Shown: positions 18,107 through 29,157, counted from the first letter of the stretch. The stretch: 64,000 nucleotides of DNA from Mycolicibacterium moriokaense (GCF_003201655.1 NZ_QJJU01000004.1:124001-188000), one strand, 5' to 3'. A program made the numbers and translations. Notes: generated by a model from the sequence alone, not told the origin.

Positions 18107-18880
18107 ATGGCTGACCCCGACGAATTCTCCGGCCGGTCCGCGCTGGTCACCGGCGGTACTCGTGGCATCGGCAAGGGCATTGCCGATGCGCTGCGTGCCA
18201 GAGGCGCCAGGGTGCTGGTCGCGGCGCGGTCCGTCCCGGACGGGCCGTCCGACGACGTCATCGCCGCCGACGTCAGCACTGCCGACGGTGTCGCCGCGCT
18301 CGGCGTTGAGGCGCTTGAGCGACTCGGAGGCATCGACATCGTGGTGCACAACGTCGGCGGCTCCGGCCAGTACGACGGTGGCGCGGCCGCGCTCACCGAC
18401 GAGGACTGGCAGTCGGCTCTGGATGCGAACCTGCTGGCAGCAGTTCGGCTCGACCGGGCGATCATCCCGGGAATGGTTACGCGCGGTTCGGGGACCATCG
18501 TGCACATCACGTCGATCCAGCGGCGCGCACCGCTGGCCACGTCTATCCCCTATGCGGCGGCGAAGGCCGCGTTGACCAACTACAGCAAGGCGCTATCGAA
18601 TGAGCTTGCGCCCAAAGGGATTCGCGTCAACGCCGTTTGTCCCGGCTACATCGAGACCGAGGCGGCCTATCGGATGGCCGAGCAGATCGGGCAGATCAAC
18701 GACATCAGCGTCGACGAGGCGCGCACACAGATCATGGAGTCGATTGGCGGCATCCCGCTGGGTGCGCCGGGTAGCCCCGCCGACGTCGGTGAGCTGGTTG
18801 CGTTTCTCGTCTCCGACCGTGCGGCCTACATCGCCGGCGCCGAGTACGTGATCGACGGCGGCAGCGTGCGCGGCGTCTAA
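18107..18880 (+). CDS. Short-chain dehydrogenase/reductase
   Basis: A 257-residue classical SDR. The cofactor motif TGGTRGIGKG is at residues ~15-24, the NNAG-equivalent is HNVGG, the catalytic Ser lies in ITSIQRR, and YAAAK gives the Tyr-Lys pair. The family C-terminal PGYIETE segment is followed by a helical insertion. Lying directly behind the acyl-CoA dehydrogenase, it may act on a 3-hydroxyacyl intermediate or another alcohol; the substrate is not known. Its stop abuts the stop of lppP on the other strand. Confidence 0.88.
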   Translation: MADPDEFSGRSALVTGGTRGIGKGIADALRARGARVLVAARSVPDGPSDDVIAADVSTADGVAALGVEALERLGGIDIVVHNVGGSGQYDGGAAALTDEDWQSALDANLLAAVRLDRAIIPGMVTRGSGTIVHITSIQRRAPLATSIPYAAAKAALTNYSKALSNELAPKGIRVNAVCPGYIETEAAYRMAEQIGQINDISVDEARTQIMESIGGIPLGAPGSPADVGELVAFLVSDRAAYIAGAEYVIDGGSVRGV

Positions 18881-19357
18881 CTAGGGCTTCGGGATCGGGT
18901 CGAGCGCCTTGAGCTTGCCGTCCTCGATCTTGAACTTGACAGTGGCGATGCCCGTCGGGCAACACGCCGGTTCTTGGCCCTGGCGCCATTGGTACTGCAC
19001 CGCAGCGGTGTCGTCACCCATCGCCGTGACGGTGATGTACGGCCGTGGGTCCGGCGTCGCTGTGCCGAGCGGCGAGTTGTGATTGAAAAAGATCACCTGT
19101 CCAGGGCTGTCGGACGCATAGCCGGAGCTGACGACCACCCAGTGCAGACTGCAGTCGGCGGTGTGTCCGCTGACGACCTCGCTCCACTGCGCCGCGGGCA
19201 GCTGCTTGATCTCGTGTGCGATCGAGTCTTCGGTCGGCCCTTCGGCCTTGGTGCAACCGCCCGAACTGGTCGGCGGCGCGCTGGACGGGTTGTAGCCACA
19301 CCCCCCGGCGATCAGACCCATGGACAGCACCATTGCGATCAACCGCGAACGTCGCAT
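18881..19357 (-). CDS. lppP: LppP/LprE family lipoprotein
   Basis: A 158-residue secreted lipoprotein, the probable equivalent of Rv2330c. The signal peptide ends in a lipobox IAGGC with the lipidated Cys20. The mature part has four further cysteines that could form disulfides, and ends in a beta-rich FKIEDGKLKALDPIPKP segment. It is anchored on the outer face of the cell membrane. Function is unknown; members of this family are small extracytoplasmic antigens in M. tuberculosis. Confidence 0.85.
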   Translation of the reverse strand: MRRSRLIAMVLSMGLIAGGCGYNPSSAPPTSSGGCTKAEGPTEDSIAHEIKQLPAAQWSEVVSGHTADCSLHWVVVSSGYASDSPGQVIFFNHNSPLGTATPDPRPYITVTAMGDDTAAVQYQWRQGQEPACCPTGIATVKFKIEDGKLKALDPIPKP

Positions 19358-19444
19358 GGCCCGAGCTTACGGGGGCGGTGGCGCAAGGAGTCGGCCCGCC
19401 ACCGGCATAGGGTGGCGGGCCGACTCATCTAGGGCGGAGATCTC

Positions 19445-19834
19445 TTATCCAGTGGCGAGTTGCTTCTTGCCGTACACACGCTCCAGCAGCGCTGTGTCCC
19501 CGTGCATCTGTGCACGGACGGTCTTGCCGTTGCGAACAGTGAATACGTCGGCATCCTCGCCGGTTTCGCCTCCAGCTGTCACTTCGGTGATGGCGATGAC
19601 TGTGTCACCTTCGGCGACAAGTTGGATGAGCTTGACGGTCAGTGACTTCTCGGCCAATCGCGCGAGGTGTTCCATAACTTCGGTCTTGCCGTGGAAGGTG
19701 CCGCTGACTGAGCTCCCGCCAGGTTGTACCCATTCGATGTCGTCGTCGAACAGGTTCATCACCGATTCCACGTCGCCGGCGGAGAAGGCTGCGTAACCCC
19801 TCTGGATGATTTCTTTATTGTCCTGCTCCGACAT
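19445..19834 (-). CDS. SnoaL-like / NTF2-fold protein
   Basis: A 129-residue protein with the SnoaL-type alpha+beta cone pattern. The N-terminal helix is IIQRGYAAFSAGDVESVMNLF, then DDDIEWVQPGG, a central HGKTEVMEHL, and C-terminal strands. Members are isomerases, hydrolases or ketosteroid isomerase-like enzymes, but many have no known activity. Start ATG at 19834 is preceded by a strong purine-rich ribosome site. The 264 bp upstream to tRNA-Asn hold no gene that can be recognised. Confidence 0.82.
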   Translation of the reverse strand: MSEQDNKEIIQRGYAAFSAGDVESVMNLFDDDIEWVQPGGSSVSGTFHGKTEVMEHLARLAEKSLTVKLIQLVAEGDTVIAITEVTAGGETGEDADVFTVRNGKTVRAQMHGDTALLERVYGKKQLATG

Positions 19835-20098
19835 TTCGACCCCCTTGGTTGTGCGTCGGATGTTTGGCCGCGAGTGGCGTGGCCGGTCTGGGGAGTCGCG
19901 TGTCGCAGCTCCCGGATCAGCCTGACCGTTCGCCGCCGCTTCGATTATCGACCTGGGCGGACCACCGATAAAGGCCGTCAGCACGAATAAATTGCCGCCC
20001 TTGCACAGGCAAGCAAGGGGAGATTCGGGACGTGAGCTCGACGTGGGCGGAGGCGGGCGTCATCAAGTGTTGACGCCACAGAATTGAGAGACTGCTTG

Positions 20099-20171
<73 letters not shown>

Positions 20172-20317
20172 TTGCCCTCCCGCAGCTCATTGTGCCGCGG
20201 ACCGAGGGATGACTCTAGCGTACGTACGGTTCTGGTCGCCAATACGCCTCCACCACTCGCGCGCCCAGCAATGTGAGGCAGGATGGTGTGCAACACACCG
20301 TCGTCCGGGAGGGGCCT

Positions 20318-20569
20318 GTGATCCGGTATCTCGTCGTTTTGGCAGCCGGCTACGTGCTGGGTACGAAGGCTGGCCGGCGCCGATATGAACAGATCGCCGG
20401 GACCTACAAAGCGGTCACCGAGAGTCCGGCCGCCAAGGCCGTGATCGACGCAGGACGCCGCAAGATCGCCGACCGGGTGTCACCCGATCCGACGTTGGTC
20501 AAGTTGACGCCCATCGACTCCCAAACCGACGTGCTGCAGCCGGAGACGATGGCCAAGAAGGACGGCTAG
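20318..20569 (+). CDS. Small conserved membrane-associated protein (Rv2342 family)
   Basis: An 83-residue protein with an N-terminal hydrophobic stretch (YLVVLAAGYVLGTKAGRRRYEQI) followed by a basic helical region and a short polar tail. The layout resembles YtxH-like proteins. GTG at 20318 is preceded by a GGGAGGGG ribosome site. It ends 1 codon into the convergent secreted-protein gene. The place upstream of dnaG matches Rv2342; the function is unknown. Confidence 0.78.
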   Translation: MIRYLVVLAAGYVLGTKAGRRRYEQIAGTYKAVTESPAAKAVIDAGRRKIADRVSPDPTLVKLTPIDSQTDVLQPETMAKKDG

Positions 20570-20862
20570 CCGATGCCTTGGTTAATGGTGGTACCGGGAA
20601 GCAGCGGGCCGGTCGCGACGCCGCAGCCCTGCTGGCTCCCGCCCCCGCCTGGGCAGTAGTTGAACGACGGGGTGCCGACGTTCACACCATTGCCATTCGA
20701 GTAGGACAGGCACTTGCCGTCGTCCTTGTTTCCGAACCACGCCAGGCAGGCCGGTGAAGCCGTGACCTGAGTACTGTCCGTCGACACCGCCGCGACATAG
20801 AGCGGAACAGCGACAGCCGCGGCCACGAAAGCGCCCGCGATCAGCCGAGTTGAGTTGGTCAT
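20566..20862 (-). CDS. Small secreted protein, DUF7155-like
   Basis: A 98-residue protein with a signal peptide (residues ~1-27, GAFVAAAVAVPLYVAAV). The short mature part contains four cysteines (SPACLAW, GKCLS, NYCPGG, QGCG) and a glycine-rich centre, and ends in TTINQGIG. Such small cysteine-containing exported proteins are common in mycobacteria. The function is unknown. It lies 58 bp downstream of dnaG on the same strand. Confidence 0.75.
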   Translation of the reverse strand: MTNSTRLIAGAFVAAAVAVPLYVAAVSTDSTQVTASPACLAWFGNKDDGKCLSYSNGNGVNVGTPSFNYCPGGGGSQQGCGVATGPLLPGTTINQGIG

Positions 20863-20920
20863 CAGCTCCCTCTCCCACACTGTCCCCGACAGCGCATACA
20901 CCATAACCTGCCGTGGGCTT

Positions 20921-22843
20921 TCACGCCGTAAGGTCGTCGCCGCTTGCCTGTTCGAGCAGGCTGCGCCGATAGGCCTCCATCGCCACCAAATCGCCGAACA
21001 ATGCGTGGTACTCGTCGCCCTGTTCCACCGGCGACATGCGCTGCAGCTTGGACTTGACCTCGGCGATCTGGCGGCCGACCCACACTTCCTGCAGCCGCGC
21101 CAGCACCCCGGCAATGTAGCGCGACAATCTCTCGTCGTCGTCCACATTGATCGCCTCGACGCCCAGTTCGTTGACCAGGCTGGCAGCAGCGGGCGACGCG
21201 GTCTGCTCACGCACCGCCTCGATCCACTGCGCGCCCGCCAACCCCGCAGCCGTCCCGCCTGCCGCGCCGATGGCCGCCCTTACCGCCGCATAGCCGGGAT
21301 GGGTGAAGCTCTCCACCGCCAACGAGTCGAACACCGGCCCGGCCAGCGCGGGGTACTGCAGCGCCGACTTGAGGGCCTCGCGCTGCGGCCACAGCGTGGG
21401 ATCCGCCGGATCCGGCCGGGCCGCGGGCGCTGTCTGGCTGCGTGGCTGTCGCGGCTGCGCTGCCTCGGCACCGCCAGTGCGACGCTTGCCGCGGTCTGGC
21501 ACTCCGTGCTTCTGTGCTTCCTCGCGCACCCGAGCAATCACTTGGGCTACGTCAGCCCAGCCAACCCATCCGGCCAACCGGCGTGCGTACTCGTCACGCA
21601 ACATGCTGTCTTTGATGCGGGCGACCATCGGCACGCACCGCCGCAGCGCCGACACCCGGCCTTCTGCACTTTCGAGGTCGTACTCTGCGAGCGCGGTTCG
21701 AATCGCGAACTCGAACAACGGTGTGCGCCGCGCCACCAGATCCCGTAGCGCTCCTTCACCAGACTTCAATCGAAGATCGCACGGGTCCATCCCGTCGTCG
21801 GCGACGGCGACAAAAGACTGTCCGGCAAGGTTCTGTTCCCCTTCGAATGCCTTGATCGCCGCCGCACGTCCGGCCGCGTCGCCGTCGAAGACGTAAATCA
21901 GTTCACCGCGAAAGAAGTTGTCGTCCATCATGAGTCGCCGCAGCATCGACAGGTGCTCATCGCCGAACGCTGTGCCGCAGGACGCGACGGCGGTGGTCAC
22001 CCCCGCAAGGTGCATGGACATCACGTCGGTGTAGCCCTCGACCACCACCGCTTGATGCCCCTTGGCGATGTCACGCTTGGCCAGATCGAGGCCGAACAGG
22101 ACCGACGACTTCTTGTAGAGCACGGTCTCGGGCGTGTTGATGTATTTCGCTTCCATCGTGTCGTCGTCGAAGATGCGTCGCGCGCCGAAGCCGATCACCT
22201 CGCTGCCGCTGGCCCGGATGGGCCACAGCAGACGGCGGTGAAAACGGTCCATCGGGCCGCGTCGGCCCTCCCTCGACAGCCCGGCGGCCTCGAGTTCTTT
22301 GAACTCAAATCCCTTGCGCAGCAGATGCTTTGTCAGCGAGTCCCAGCCCGACGGCGCGAACCCGCAGCCGAAATGCGTTGCGGCCTCTGTGTCGAAGTTG
22401 CGGTCGAGCAGATACTGCCGGGCAGGCGCGGCTTCCTCGGACTGCAGGGCCGCGGCGTAAAACTCCTGCGCCGCTGCATTGGCGGCAAGCAACCGGCTGC
22501 GGCTGCCCCTGTCGCGTTGCACGTTCGTCGCGGATGCCCCCGTGTACGTGACGGTGTAGCCGACCCTGTCGGCGAGCAGCTCGACGGCCTCGACGAAGCT
22601 GACGTGTTCGATCTTCTGGAGGAACGCGTACACGTCGCCGCCCTCGCCGCAGCCGAAGCAGTGAAAGTGGCCGTGGTTGGGCCGGACGTGAAACGACGGC
22701 GACTTCTCGTCGTGGAACGGGCACAGCCCCTTCAGCGAATCCGCCCCGGCCCTGCGCAGCTGAACATAGTCGCCGACGACGTCCTCAATCCGGACCCGTT
22801 CGCGAATGGCCGCGATATCGCGATCAGGTATCCGGCCGGCCAC
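20921..22843 (-). CDS. dnaG: DNA primase
   Basis: A 640-residue primase that makes RNA primers for the replisome. The CHC2 zinc finger is at residues ~40-65 (CPFHDEKSPSFH, then CFGCGEGGD). The core and TOPRIM domain follow at ~170-350 (VVEGYTDVMSMH; YVFDGDAAGR carries the metal-binding acidic residues). The C-terminal helicase-binding domain takes up the last ~200 residues. GTG at 22843 is 4 bp from the stop of dgt, and the two are kept together in mycobacteria. Confidence 0.97.
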   Translation of the reverse strand: MAGRIPDRDIAAIRERVRIEDVVGDYVQLRRAGADSLKGLCPFHDEKSPSFHVRPNHGHFHCFGCGEGGDVYAFLQKIEHVSFVEAVELLADRVGYTVTYTGASATNVQRDRGSRSRLLAANAAAQEFYAAALQSEEAAPARQYLLDRNFDTEAATHFGCGFAPSGWDSLTKHLLRKGFEFKELEAAGLSREGRRGPMDRFHRRLLWPIRASGSEVIGFGARRIFDDDTMEAKYINTPETVLYKKSSVLFGLDLAKRDIAKGHQAVVVEGYTDVMSMHLAGVTTAVASCGTAFGDEHLSMLRRLMMDDNFFRGELIYVFDGDAAGRAAAIKAFEGEQNLAGQSFVAVADDGMDPCDLRLKSGEGALRDLVARRTPLFEFAIRTALAEYDLESAEGRVSALRRCVPMVARIKDSMLRDEYARRLAGWVGWADVAQVIARVREEAQKHGVPDRGKRRTGGAEAAQPRQPRSQTAPAARPDPADPTLWPQREALKSALQYPALAGPVFDSLAVESFTHPGYAAVRAAIGAAGGTAAGLAGAQWIEAVREQTASPAAASLVNELGVEAINVDDDERLSRYIAGVLARLQEVWVGRQIAEVKSKLQRMSPVEQGDEYHALFGDLVAMEAYRRSLLEQASGDDLTA

Positions 22844-22847
22844 CGGC

Positions 22848-24110
22848 TCAGTCTAGGCCGGGCTCAAGGCGCTCCAATCGCCCTTCTGTGAAGGACGCGA
22901 TCTGGTCGACGACGACCCGCAGCCGGGCGCCGTCGTCGTCGGCGTCGTTGAACGCGGGCACAAAGATCGGGTCGAGCGTGGCGGGCGCACCCGCCAACAC
23001 CCACTGCGCGACGCGGTGGATGGTTTCGCGCTGACGCGCCTGCAGGTCCAGGTGCCGAGGGTCGGACATGATGAATTGCAGCGCCAGGATCTTCAGCACC
23101 GCCACCTCGGCACGCACCAGCTCGGGCACCCGCAGCGCGGCCTGATAGCGAACAAGCCGGTCCGTGCCTGCGGCCTCCCGGGTGGCGGCGATGGCGGCCG
23201 ACGCGAACCGTCCCACCAGCTCGCTGGTCAACCGCTTCAGTGCGACAGCCGCCGCCAGTGTGGCGTCGTACTTGCCGACGGCGGCGACCACAGGCAGCGC
23301 CGACAGCCGCTCGGCGGCGGCCACCAGGTCGTCGGCGCGCAGGCCGGATCCCATTCCGTGGGACTCGCCGAGGCGCCCGAGCACCGCGGCCGCGTCGTCG
23401 TCGGCGAGCACCCGCATGTCGATGCGGCCTGAGACGACACCGTCCTCGACGTCGTGCACGGAGTACGCGACGTCGTCGGCCCAGTCCATCACCTGGGCCT
23501 CGAGACAGGGCTTGTCGTGCGGTGCTCCCGAGCGCATCCAGTCGGCCGCGGCGGCGTCGTCGGCGTAGAAGCCGAACTTGCGCTTCGCAGGCCCGCGCCG
23601 CCATGGGTACTTGGTCACCGCGTCAAGCGCAGCCCTGGTCAGATTCAATCCCGCGCTGTGGCCTTGGGTATCAAGGAATTTGGGCTCGAGCCGGGTCAAG
23701 ATGCGGAAATTCTGCGCGTTGCCCTCGAACCCGCCATGGTCGGCGGCCACCTCGTCGAGGGCTCGTTCGCCGTTGTGGCCGTAGGGCGGATGACCGATAT
23801 CGTGGGCCAGTCCGGCCATGTCGACGAGGTCGGGATCGCAGCCAAGCCCGATGGCCATGCCGCGGCCGATCTGCGCCACCTCGAGCGAGTGCGTCAGGCG
23901 GGTGCGCGGCGTCTCGCTCTGGCGCGGCCCGACGACCTGCGTCTTATCCGCCAGCCGGCGCAGGGCGGCGCTGTGCAGGACTCGCGCCCGGTCACGGGCG
24001 AAATCGGTGCGGTGTTCGGTGTCGGTGCCCGGGAGGGAGGCACCCTTCGGCGGTTCGACCACCAGGCGCTGCCGGTCGAACTCGTCGTAGGGATCTCCAA
24101 TCACAGTCAC
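22848..24110 (-). CDS. dgt: Deoxyguanosinetriphosphate triphosphohydrolase-like protein
   Basis: A 420-residue HD-domain dNTPase, the equivalent of Rv2344c. Metal-binding residues appear as [11 protein letters not shown] and [16 protein letters not shown], with further acid and His residues at [13 protein letters not shown]. The enzyme removes triphosphate from dGTP or other dNTPs, helping to set nucleotide pools; it sits just upstream of primase. GTG at 24110 is used, with a second GTG two codons later also possible. The gene is divergent from the TPM-domain gene (34-bp gap). Confidence 0.92.
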   Translation of the reverse strand: MTVIGDPYDEFDRQRLVVEPPKGASLPGTDTEHRTDFARDRARVLHSAALRRLADKTQVVGPRQSETPRTRLTHSLEVAQIGRGMAIGLGCDPDLVDMAGLAHDIGHPPYGHNGERALDEVAADHGGFEGNAQNFRILTRLEPKFLDTQGHSAGLNLTRAALDAVTKYPWRRGPAKRKFGFYADDAAAADWMRSGAPHDKPCLEAQVMDWADDVAYSVHDVEDGVVSGRIDMRVLADDDAAAVLGRLGESHGMGSGLRADDLVAAAERLSALPVVAAVGKYDATLAAAVALKRLTSELVGRFASAAIAATREAAGTDRLVRYQAALRVPELVRAEVAVLKILALQFIMSDPRHLDLQARQRETIHRVAQWVLAGAPATLDPIFVPAFNDADDDGARLRVVVDQIASFTEGRLERLEPGLD

Positions 24111-24144
24111 CGACGCACAGTCTGCCAGTACTACATTGACGACC

Positions 24145-26145
24145 ATGCGCATCGCCCGATTGCTCGGCTCCTTGCTGGCGGCACTGACGGTCGGTGTTCT
24201 GCTGGCGCCGAGCGCCGCCGCCGACCCGCCGTTGCGGGTGCCGGACTACGTCACCGACAACGCAAACGTGTTGTCGCAGGGTCAGCGCGTTCAGGTCGAC
24301 AACGCGGTCAGCCAGCTTTACAACGACCGGCACATCCGGCTCTGGGTCGTCTACGTCGACACCTTCTCGGGGCAAGACTCGGTGAGCTGGACCGAACAAA
24401 CCAGGCGGCTGTCCGATATCGGCGGCCAGGATGCGATTCTTGCGGTCGCAACGCAGGACCGCGCCTACGCGTTCCTGCCTCCCACCACCGCGCCCGGTGG
24501 CATCGATGTCAGTACGTTGCGCACCAACGAGATCGAACCCAAGCTGCGCCAGAGCGACTGGGCCGGCGCCGCGATCGTCGCGGCCAACGGACTCAACCCG
24601 GCGACCTCGTCGACGGGGACGGGTGCGACCATCTCGTGGTTCGGCGTCCTCGTCGCGTTGACCGTGCTCGCTCTGGTCATCCTGGCGCTGTTTGTGTGGA
24701 CTCGGTACCGGCGTCGCAAGCGGCGCGAGGCGGAGTTCGCGGCAGCGCGCCGCGTGGATCCCGCCGACCCGAATGCGTTGGCCTCAGTACCGATCGACGC
24801 CCTCGACGACCTGTCCAAGACGATCGTCGTCGACGTCGACAACGCCGTCCGCACCAGCGACAACGAATTGGCCTTGGCGGTCGAGGAATTCGGCAAAGAG
24901 GAGACCGAGCCGTTCAGCCTGGCGGTCGCCAACGCGAAGACCACACTCGGGCAGGCATTCAACGTGCGGCAGATCCTCGATGACGCCGTTCCGGAAACAG
25001 TGCAGCAGCGGCGCGATCTGCTCACCCGTGTTGTCGTCGCAGCGGCGAAGGCCGACCGTGAGCTCGACGCGCAAAAGGAAGCGTTCGAACAGCTGCGGGA
25101 CCTGGTGATCAACGCGCCTTCCCGGCTGGACACACTGACCCAGCAGATGGTCGATGTGACGGCGCGGATGGCGCCGTCGGAGCAGGCGCTGGGGGCGCTG
25201 CACAAGCAGTTTTCCGATTCGGCGCTGGCGTCGGTCGCAGGCAACATCGAAACGGCCAAGCAACGCTTGAATTTCGCCGACCAGAACATCACCAACGGAC
25301 GCGCGCTGGTAGACCGGCCTGCTGGACGCCAGGCCGGTCTCGTTGACTCGATCCGCGCAGCGGAATCGGCGCTTGGCCAGGCCCGCTCGCTGTTGGACGC
25401 GATCGACAGCGCGGGCACCGACATCAACCGGGCGATCGCCACGCTCCCCGCGGCGATTGCCGACATTCAGCACGGCATCAACCAGGCGGGAACGCTAATG
25501 GCACAGGGCAATACGCCGCACACCGCCGAGCTTGGCGCGGCCCGCGATGCCGCTGTCAAGGCGGTTGCCGACGCCCAAAGCACCGGCTCCACAGACCCTT
25601 TGGGCGCCTTCACCAAGCTGACCAAGGCCGACGCGGAGCTGGACCGGCTGCTGGCCAGCATCGCCGAGGAACGCGAGGCCACCGAACGGCTCAGCCGCAC
25701 ATACGACCAAGCCCTGTTCACCGCGCAATCACGGGTCCGCGGCGTTTCGGACTACATCGACACGCGACGCGGCACCATCGGTCCGGAGGCCCGCACCCGG
25801 CTCGCCGAGGCGGTGCGCCAGCTTCAGGCCGCTCAGGACACCAAGTCCATCAATCTGAATGAGGCCATCGCCCACGCCAACGGGGCCTCCATGTTGGCGG
25901 CGCAAGCGCAGGAGATGGCCAACGCAGACGTCGTGGCGGCGCAGCGGTCTTACGCCGGGCGGTATGGCAGCAGCAGCGGATCCAATATGGGTGCCGTCAT
26001 CGGCGGCATCGTCATCGGCAACATCTTGTCCGGAGCGCTGCGCGGTGGGCTGGGCGGCAGTATGGGCGGCGGGTGGAGCTCGACATCCTTCGGCGGCTCG
26101 GGGTCGTCGGGCGGTTGGAGCGGCGGCGGCGGCGGGCGTTTCTGA
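24145..26145 (+). CDS. TPM-domain (YgcG-like) membrane protein, Rv2345 family
   Basis: A 666-residue protein with a signal peptide cut near AAADPP. An N-terminal TPM domain (about 30-165) begins [22 protein letters not shown] transmembrane helix follows (about 170-195), then a long helical cytoplasmic region with coiled-coil character. The C-terminus is glycine- and serine-rich ([10 protein letters not shown]). TPM-domain proteins act in envelope maintenance; the plant and cyanobacterial relatives help repair photosystem II. No function is proven for the mycobacterial family. ATG at 24145 is preferred to a TTG three codons earlier. Confidence 0.85.
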   Translation: MRIARLLGSLLAALTVGVLLAPSAAADPPLRVPDYVTDNANVLSQGQRVQVDNAVSQLYNDRHIRLWVVYVDTFSGQDSVSWTEQTRRLSDIGGQDAILAVATQDRAYAFLPPTTAPGGIDVSTLRTNEIEPKLRQSDWAGAAIVAANGLNPATSSTGTGATISWFGVLVALTVLALVILALFVWTRYRRRKRREAEFAAARRVDPADPNALASVPIDALDDLSKTIVVDVDNAVRTSDNELALAVEEFGKEETEPFSLAVANAKTTLGQAFNVRQILDDAVPETVQQRRDLLTRVVVAAAKADRELDAQKEAFEQLRDLVINAPSRLDTLTQQMVDVTARMAPSEQALGALHKQFSDSALASVAGNIETAKQRLNFADQNITNGRALVDRPAGRQAGLVDSIRAAESALGQARSLLDAIDSAGTDINRAIATLPAAIADIQHGINQAGTLMAQGNTPHTAELGAARDAAVKAVADAQSTGSTDPLGAFTKLTKADAELDRLLASIAEEREATERLSRTYDQALFTAQSRVRGVSDYIDTRRGTIGPEARTRLAEAVRQLQAAQDTKSINLNEAIAHANGASMLAAQAQEMANADVVAAQRSYAGRYGSSSGSNMGAVIGGIVIGNILSGALRGGLGGSMGGGWSSTSFGGSGSSGGWSGGGGGRF

Positions 26146-26337
26146 CGAAATCGATAATATTTGCCTTCGCAACTTGGCCAGGCACCTGAGCCGGATTGTC
26201 GCAGGGCCGGTCCGATCCTTCGCTAAAACAGCAACAAATTGATCTACGAGGCGCAAGAAGCACGCCGAGGCTATTATTTCTGCAAAGTCCTTTCTGATGT
26301 CGGCTGTGGCATTCGTGTTTGCTGGGGAGTTTGTCGG

Positions 26338-29157
26338 ATGAGCGCAAGGCGCGCCGCACGCGGGGCGATCGCCCCGTTGCTCGCACGGCCTGCCGAATTT
26401 GCCGGCGCCCCGGTTGCCACCGTCGCGATGCCCGGCCAGGTCGAGTCCGAAAGCATTGCCGACTTCTTGGCGTCGGCAGCCGAGCGCGTTTCAGGTTTGG
26501 TGATCGAGGGCGAGCCAGGCATCGGCAAGACCACCCTGTGGCTGGGCGCCATCGAGGAGGCCGCAAACCGTGGGTTCCGGGTGGTGGCGGCTCGGGCAGG
26601 GTCGGCCGAAGTGGTGCTGACCTTTGCGGTGCTGGCCGATCTGTTCTGCGATGTCGAATCGGTCGTTCTGGACGAATTGCCTCACGTGCAACGGGTTGCC
26701 GTAAACAGGCTCATCGAGCAGGCAGGCGATAGTCCTGCCACCGACGAACGTGTCTTGGGTGCGGCGTTCTTGTCGGTGGCCGAGCGTCTCAGCGCTGATA
26801 CGCCGGTACTCGTCGCGATCGACGATGTGCAGTGGCTGGATGCGTCCAGCCAAGCTGCGGTGCAGTTCGCCGTTCGACGGCTGAAGGGGCGGGTCGGGGT
26901 GCTCGTGACGGCGCGCTCCGACGCCACGGGGCCTCCGGCGGCGTCATGGTTGCAGTTGAGGCGACCTGACGGTGTCGACCGAATTCGAGTGAGTCCGTTG
27001 GCGCTCGGTGGCTTGCACACAATGTTCTCCGCGCGGCTGGGGCGCTCGCTGCCCCGCCCCACGATGGTGCGCATCGCCGAAATCTCTTGCGGTAACCCGT
27101 TTTACGCGTTGGAGTTGGCGCGGTCGATGGATGATCCTTCGACGAACCCTGAGCCGACTCTGCCCGAGAGCCTGGCCGCGCTGGTCCGCAGTCGGCTCGC
27201 GGGTCTTGGCGGCGACGTCGGCGCGATACTGCTTGCCGCCGCCACCGCGACGACTCCGACGATTGAGCTGTTGTCCCAGGCAACCGACACCACCGCCGAG
27301 CGTGTCGTCGAACTCCTTGACGAGGCCGAAACCCAGGGCATCGTCGGGTTCGACGGCAATCGCGTGCGGTTCACACATCCGCTGCTCGCCACCGGGGTAT
27401 ACACCGACGCGAGTCACGCCCGGCGGCGGTCGATCCACCGCCGGTTGGCCGAGATTGTCCAGCAGCCTGAGTTGCGCGCCCGTCATCTCGCGTTGGCGGC
27501 GACCACCGGCGACGCCGCGACACTGGCAGCGCTGGACGCAGCCGCCGCCGTGACGCGCGCCCGCGGGGCCCCCGCTGCGGCGGCCGAGTTGGTCGACTTG
27601 GCGATTGGGCTCGGCGGCGACAACCCGCAACGGCGGATGCTGGCCGCCGGGCTGCACTTCCGAGCAGGCGACATCGGTCGCGCCCGCGGTGAGCTCGAGC
27701 CGACCATCGCAGCCATGCCGGCCGGCATCATGCGGGCAATCGCGTTGAATCTCCTTGCCGGAGCACGGATCTACGACGACAGCTTCATCGAGGCCGCCGA
27801 ATTGCTCAAGCGTGCACTCCCTGATACCGAAGGGAATGCCGCGGTGCTGGCGCAGACGCACCTGACATTGTCGATGGCTCAGGCCATGGCGGGCGAATTC
27901 GATGAATCACTTCACAACGCCGAACAATCGGTAGCGCGCGCCGAAGAATGCGGGCGGCCAGTACTGATCAGCCAGGCGCTCGCCTTCTGGGTATCGCTGA
28001 AATGCATGTACGGACACGGAGTCGACGAAGCCAGTCTGCAGCGCGCGCTGGACCTGGAGAATCCCGACAAAGACGTCCCGATCAGTTTCCGCGCCAGCGC
28101 GGCCAAGGCCCTGGTGCTGGCGTGGTCGGGACGGCTCGACGAGGCCCGCACCCAGATGCTCGAAGTGCGGCGCAACTGCATCGAACGCGGCGCCGAAAGC
28201 GACATGATGTGGATAGCCAGCTACACCACGCTGATCGACATCTGGCTCGGACGATTCGCCGACGCCGCGCTGGTCGGCGAGGACACCATGGAGCGAGCGC
28301 AACAACTCGACGGCCCCAACATGCTCGTGATCGCCGGGCTCGTCCGCACAGCCGTCGCCGCATACCGCGGTCGCGAGCACGACGCCCGCGCCGAAGCCCG
28401 CCAAGCGATCGACGACGCCCAGGGATGTGGTGCCGTCTACCTGACCGAGTGGCCGATCATGAGCCTCGGATTCCTGGAGGTGTCGCTGGAAAACTACGCC
28501 GAGGCGCTGACGACCCTTCAGCCGCTCCTCGACAGGTTCCACACCACCCCTGGCACCGAGATCATGACCTCGGCATACCTCCCCGATGCGGTCGAGGCGA
28601 TGGTCTGGTTGGGCAAGCTGGACGATGCCGAGCCATTGATCGATGCCCTGGAAAGCAACGGTCGGCGCTTGGATCGGCCCTGGATGCTTGCGGTCGGCGC
28701 GCGGTGTCGCAGCATGTGGCTGGCCGCCAGCGGCGACCTCGAGGCGGCCGAACGCGCGGCGCGCCAAGCGATCACACACCATCAACGGCTGCCGATGCCG
28801 TTCGAGCTTGCCAGAACTCAGCTGCTGTTGGGTCAACTCGAGCGTCGGCAACGCCACCGCGAAGCCGCCGCGGCGACACTGCGTACAGCGTTGGAAGCGT
28901 TCGAGGAGATGGGAACGCCACTGTGGGCCGAGCGTGCCCGCGGCGCACTGGCGCGAACAGCACCGAGGCCGGGCTCCGTCCTCATACCGTCCGAACAGCG
29001 CATCGCCGAACTGGCGGCGTCGGGCATGAGCAACCAGGACATCGCCGCGGCACTTTTCATCAGCTCCAAGACAGTCGAGGCCAATCTGACTCGCGTCTAC
29101 CGCAAGCTCGCCATCCGCTCACGGGCTCAACTGAGTTCGCACCTGACGCACGGATAG
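26338..29157 (+). CDS. Large ATP-binding LuxR-family (LAL/MalT-type) regulator
   Basis: A 939-residue regulator. A P-loop NTPase domain is at the N-terminus (Walker A EGEPGIGKTTLW near residue 60; Walker B LVAIDDVQWLD near 160). A long helical TPR-like region occupies the middle (about 430-860). A LuxR HTH lies at the last ~60 residues (IAELAASGMSNQDIAAALF, then SSKTVEANL). LAL proteins switch on target operons when a ligand binds the helical part. It precedes the DUF4242 and DUF6777 genes by 60 bp, so these are the obvious candidate targets. The 192 bp upstream hold no recognisable gene. Confidence 0.9.
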   Translation: MSARRAARGAIAPLLARPAEFAGAPVATVAMPGQVESESIADFLASAAERVSGLVIEGEPGIGKTTLWLGAIEEAANRGFRVVAARAGSAEVVLTFAVLADLFCDVESVVLDELPHVQRVAVNRLIEQAGDSPATDERVLGAAFLSVAERLSADTPVLVAIDDVQWLDASSQAAVQFAVRRLKGRVGVLVTARSDATGPPAASWLQLRRPDGVDRIRVSPLALGGLHTMFSARLGRSLPRPTMVRIAEISCGNPFYALELARSMDDPSTNPEPTLPESLAALVRSRLAGLGGDVGAILLAAATATTPTIELLSQATDTTAERVVELLDEAETQGIVGFDGNRVRFTHPLLATGVYTDASHARRRSIHRRLAEIVQQPELRARHLALAATTGDAATLAALDAAAAVTRARGAPAAAAELVDLAIGLGGDNPQRRMLAAGLHFRAGDIGRARGELEPTIAAMPAGIMRAIALNLLAGARIYDDSFIEAAELLKRALPDTEGNAAVLAQTHLTLSMAQAMAGEFDESLHNAEQSVARAEECGRPVLISQALAFWVSLKCMYGHGVDEASLQRALDLENPDKDVPISFRASAAKALVLAWSGRLDEARTQMLEVRRNCIERGAESDMMWIASYTTLIDIWLGRFADAALVGEDTMERAQQLDGPNMLVIAGLVRTAVAAYRGREHDARAEARQAIDDAQGCGAVYLTEWPIMSLGFLEVSLENYAEALTTLQPLLDRFHTTPGTEIMTSAYLPDAVEAMVWLGKLDDAEPLIDALESNGRRLDRPWMLAVGARCRSMWLAASGDLEAAERAARQAITHHQRLPMPFELARTQLLLGQLERRQRHREAAAATLRTALEAFEEMGTPLWAERARGALARTAPRPGSVLIPSEQRIAELAASGMSNQDIAAALFISSKTVEANLTRVYRKLAIRSRAQLSSHLTHG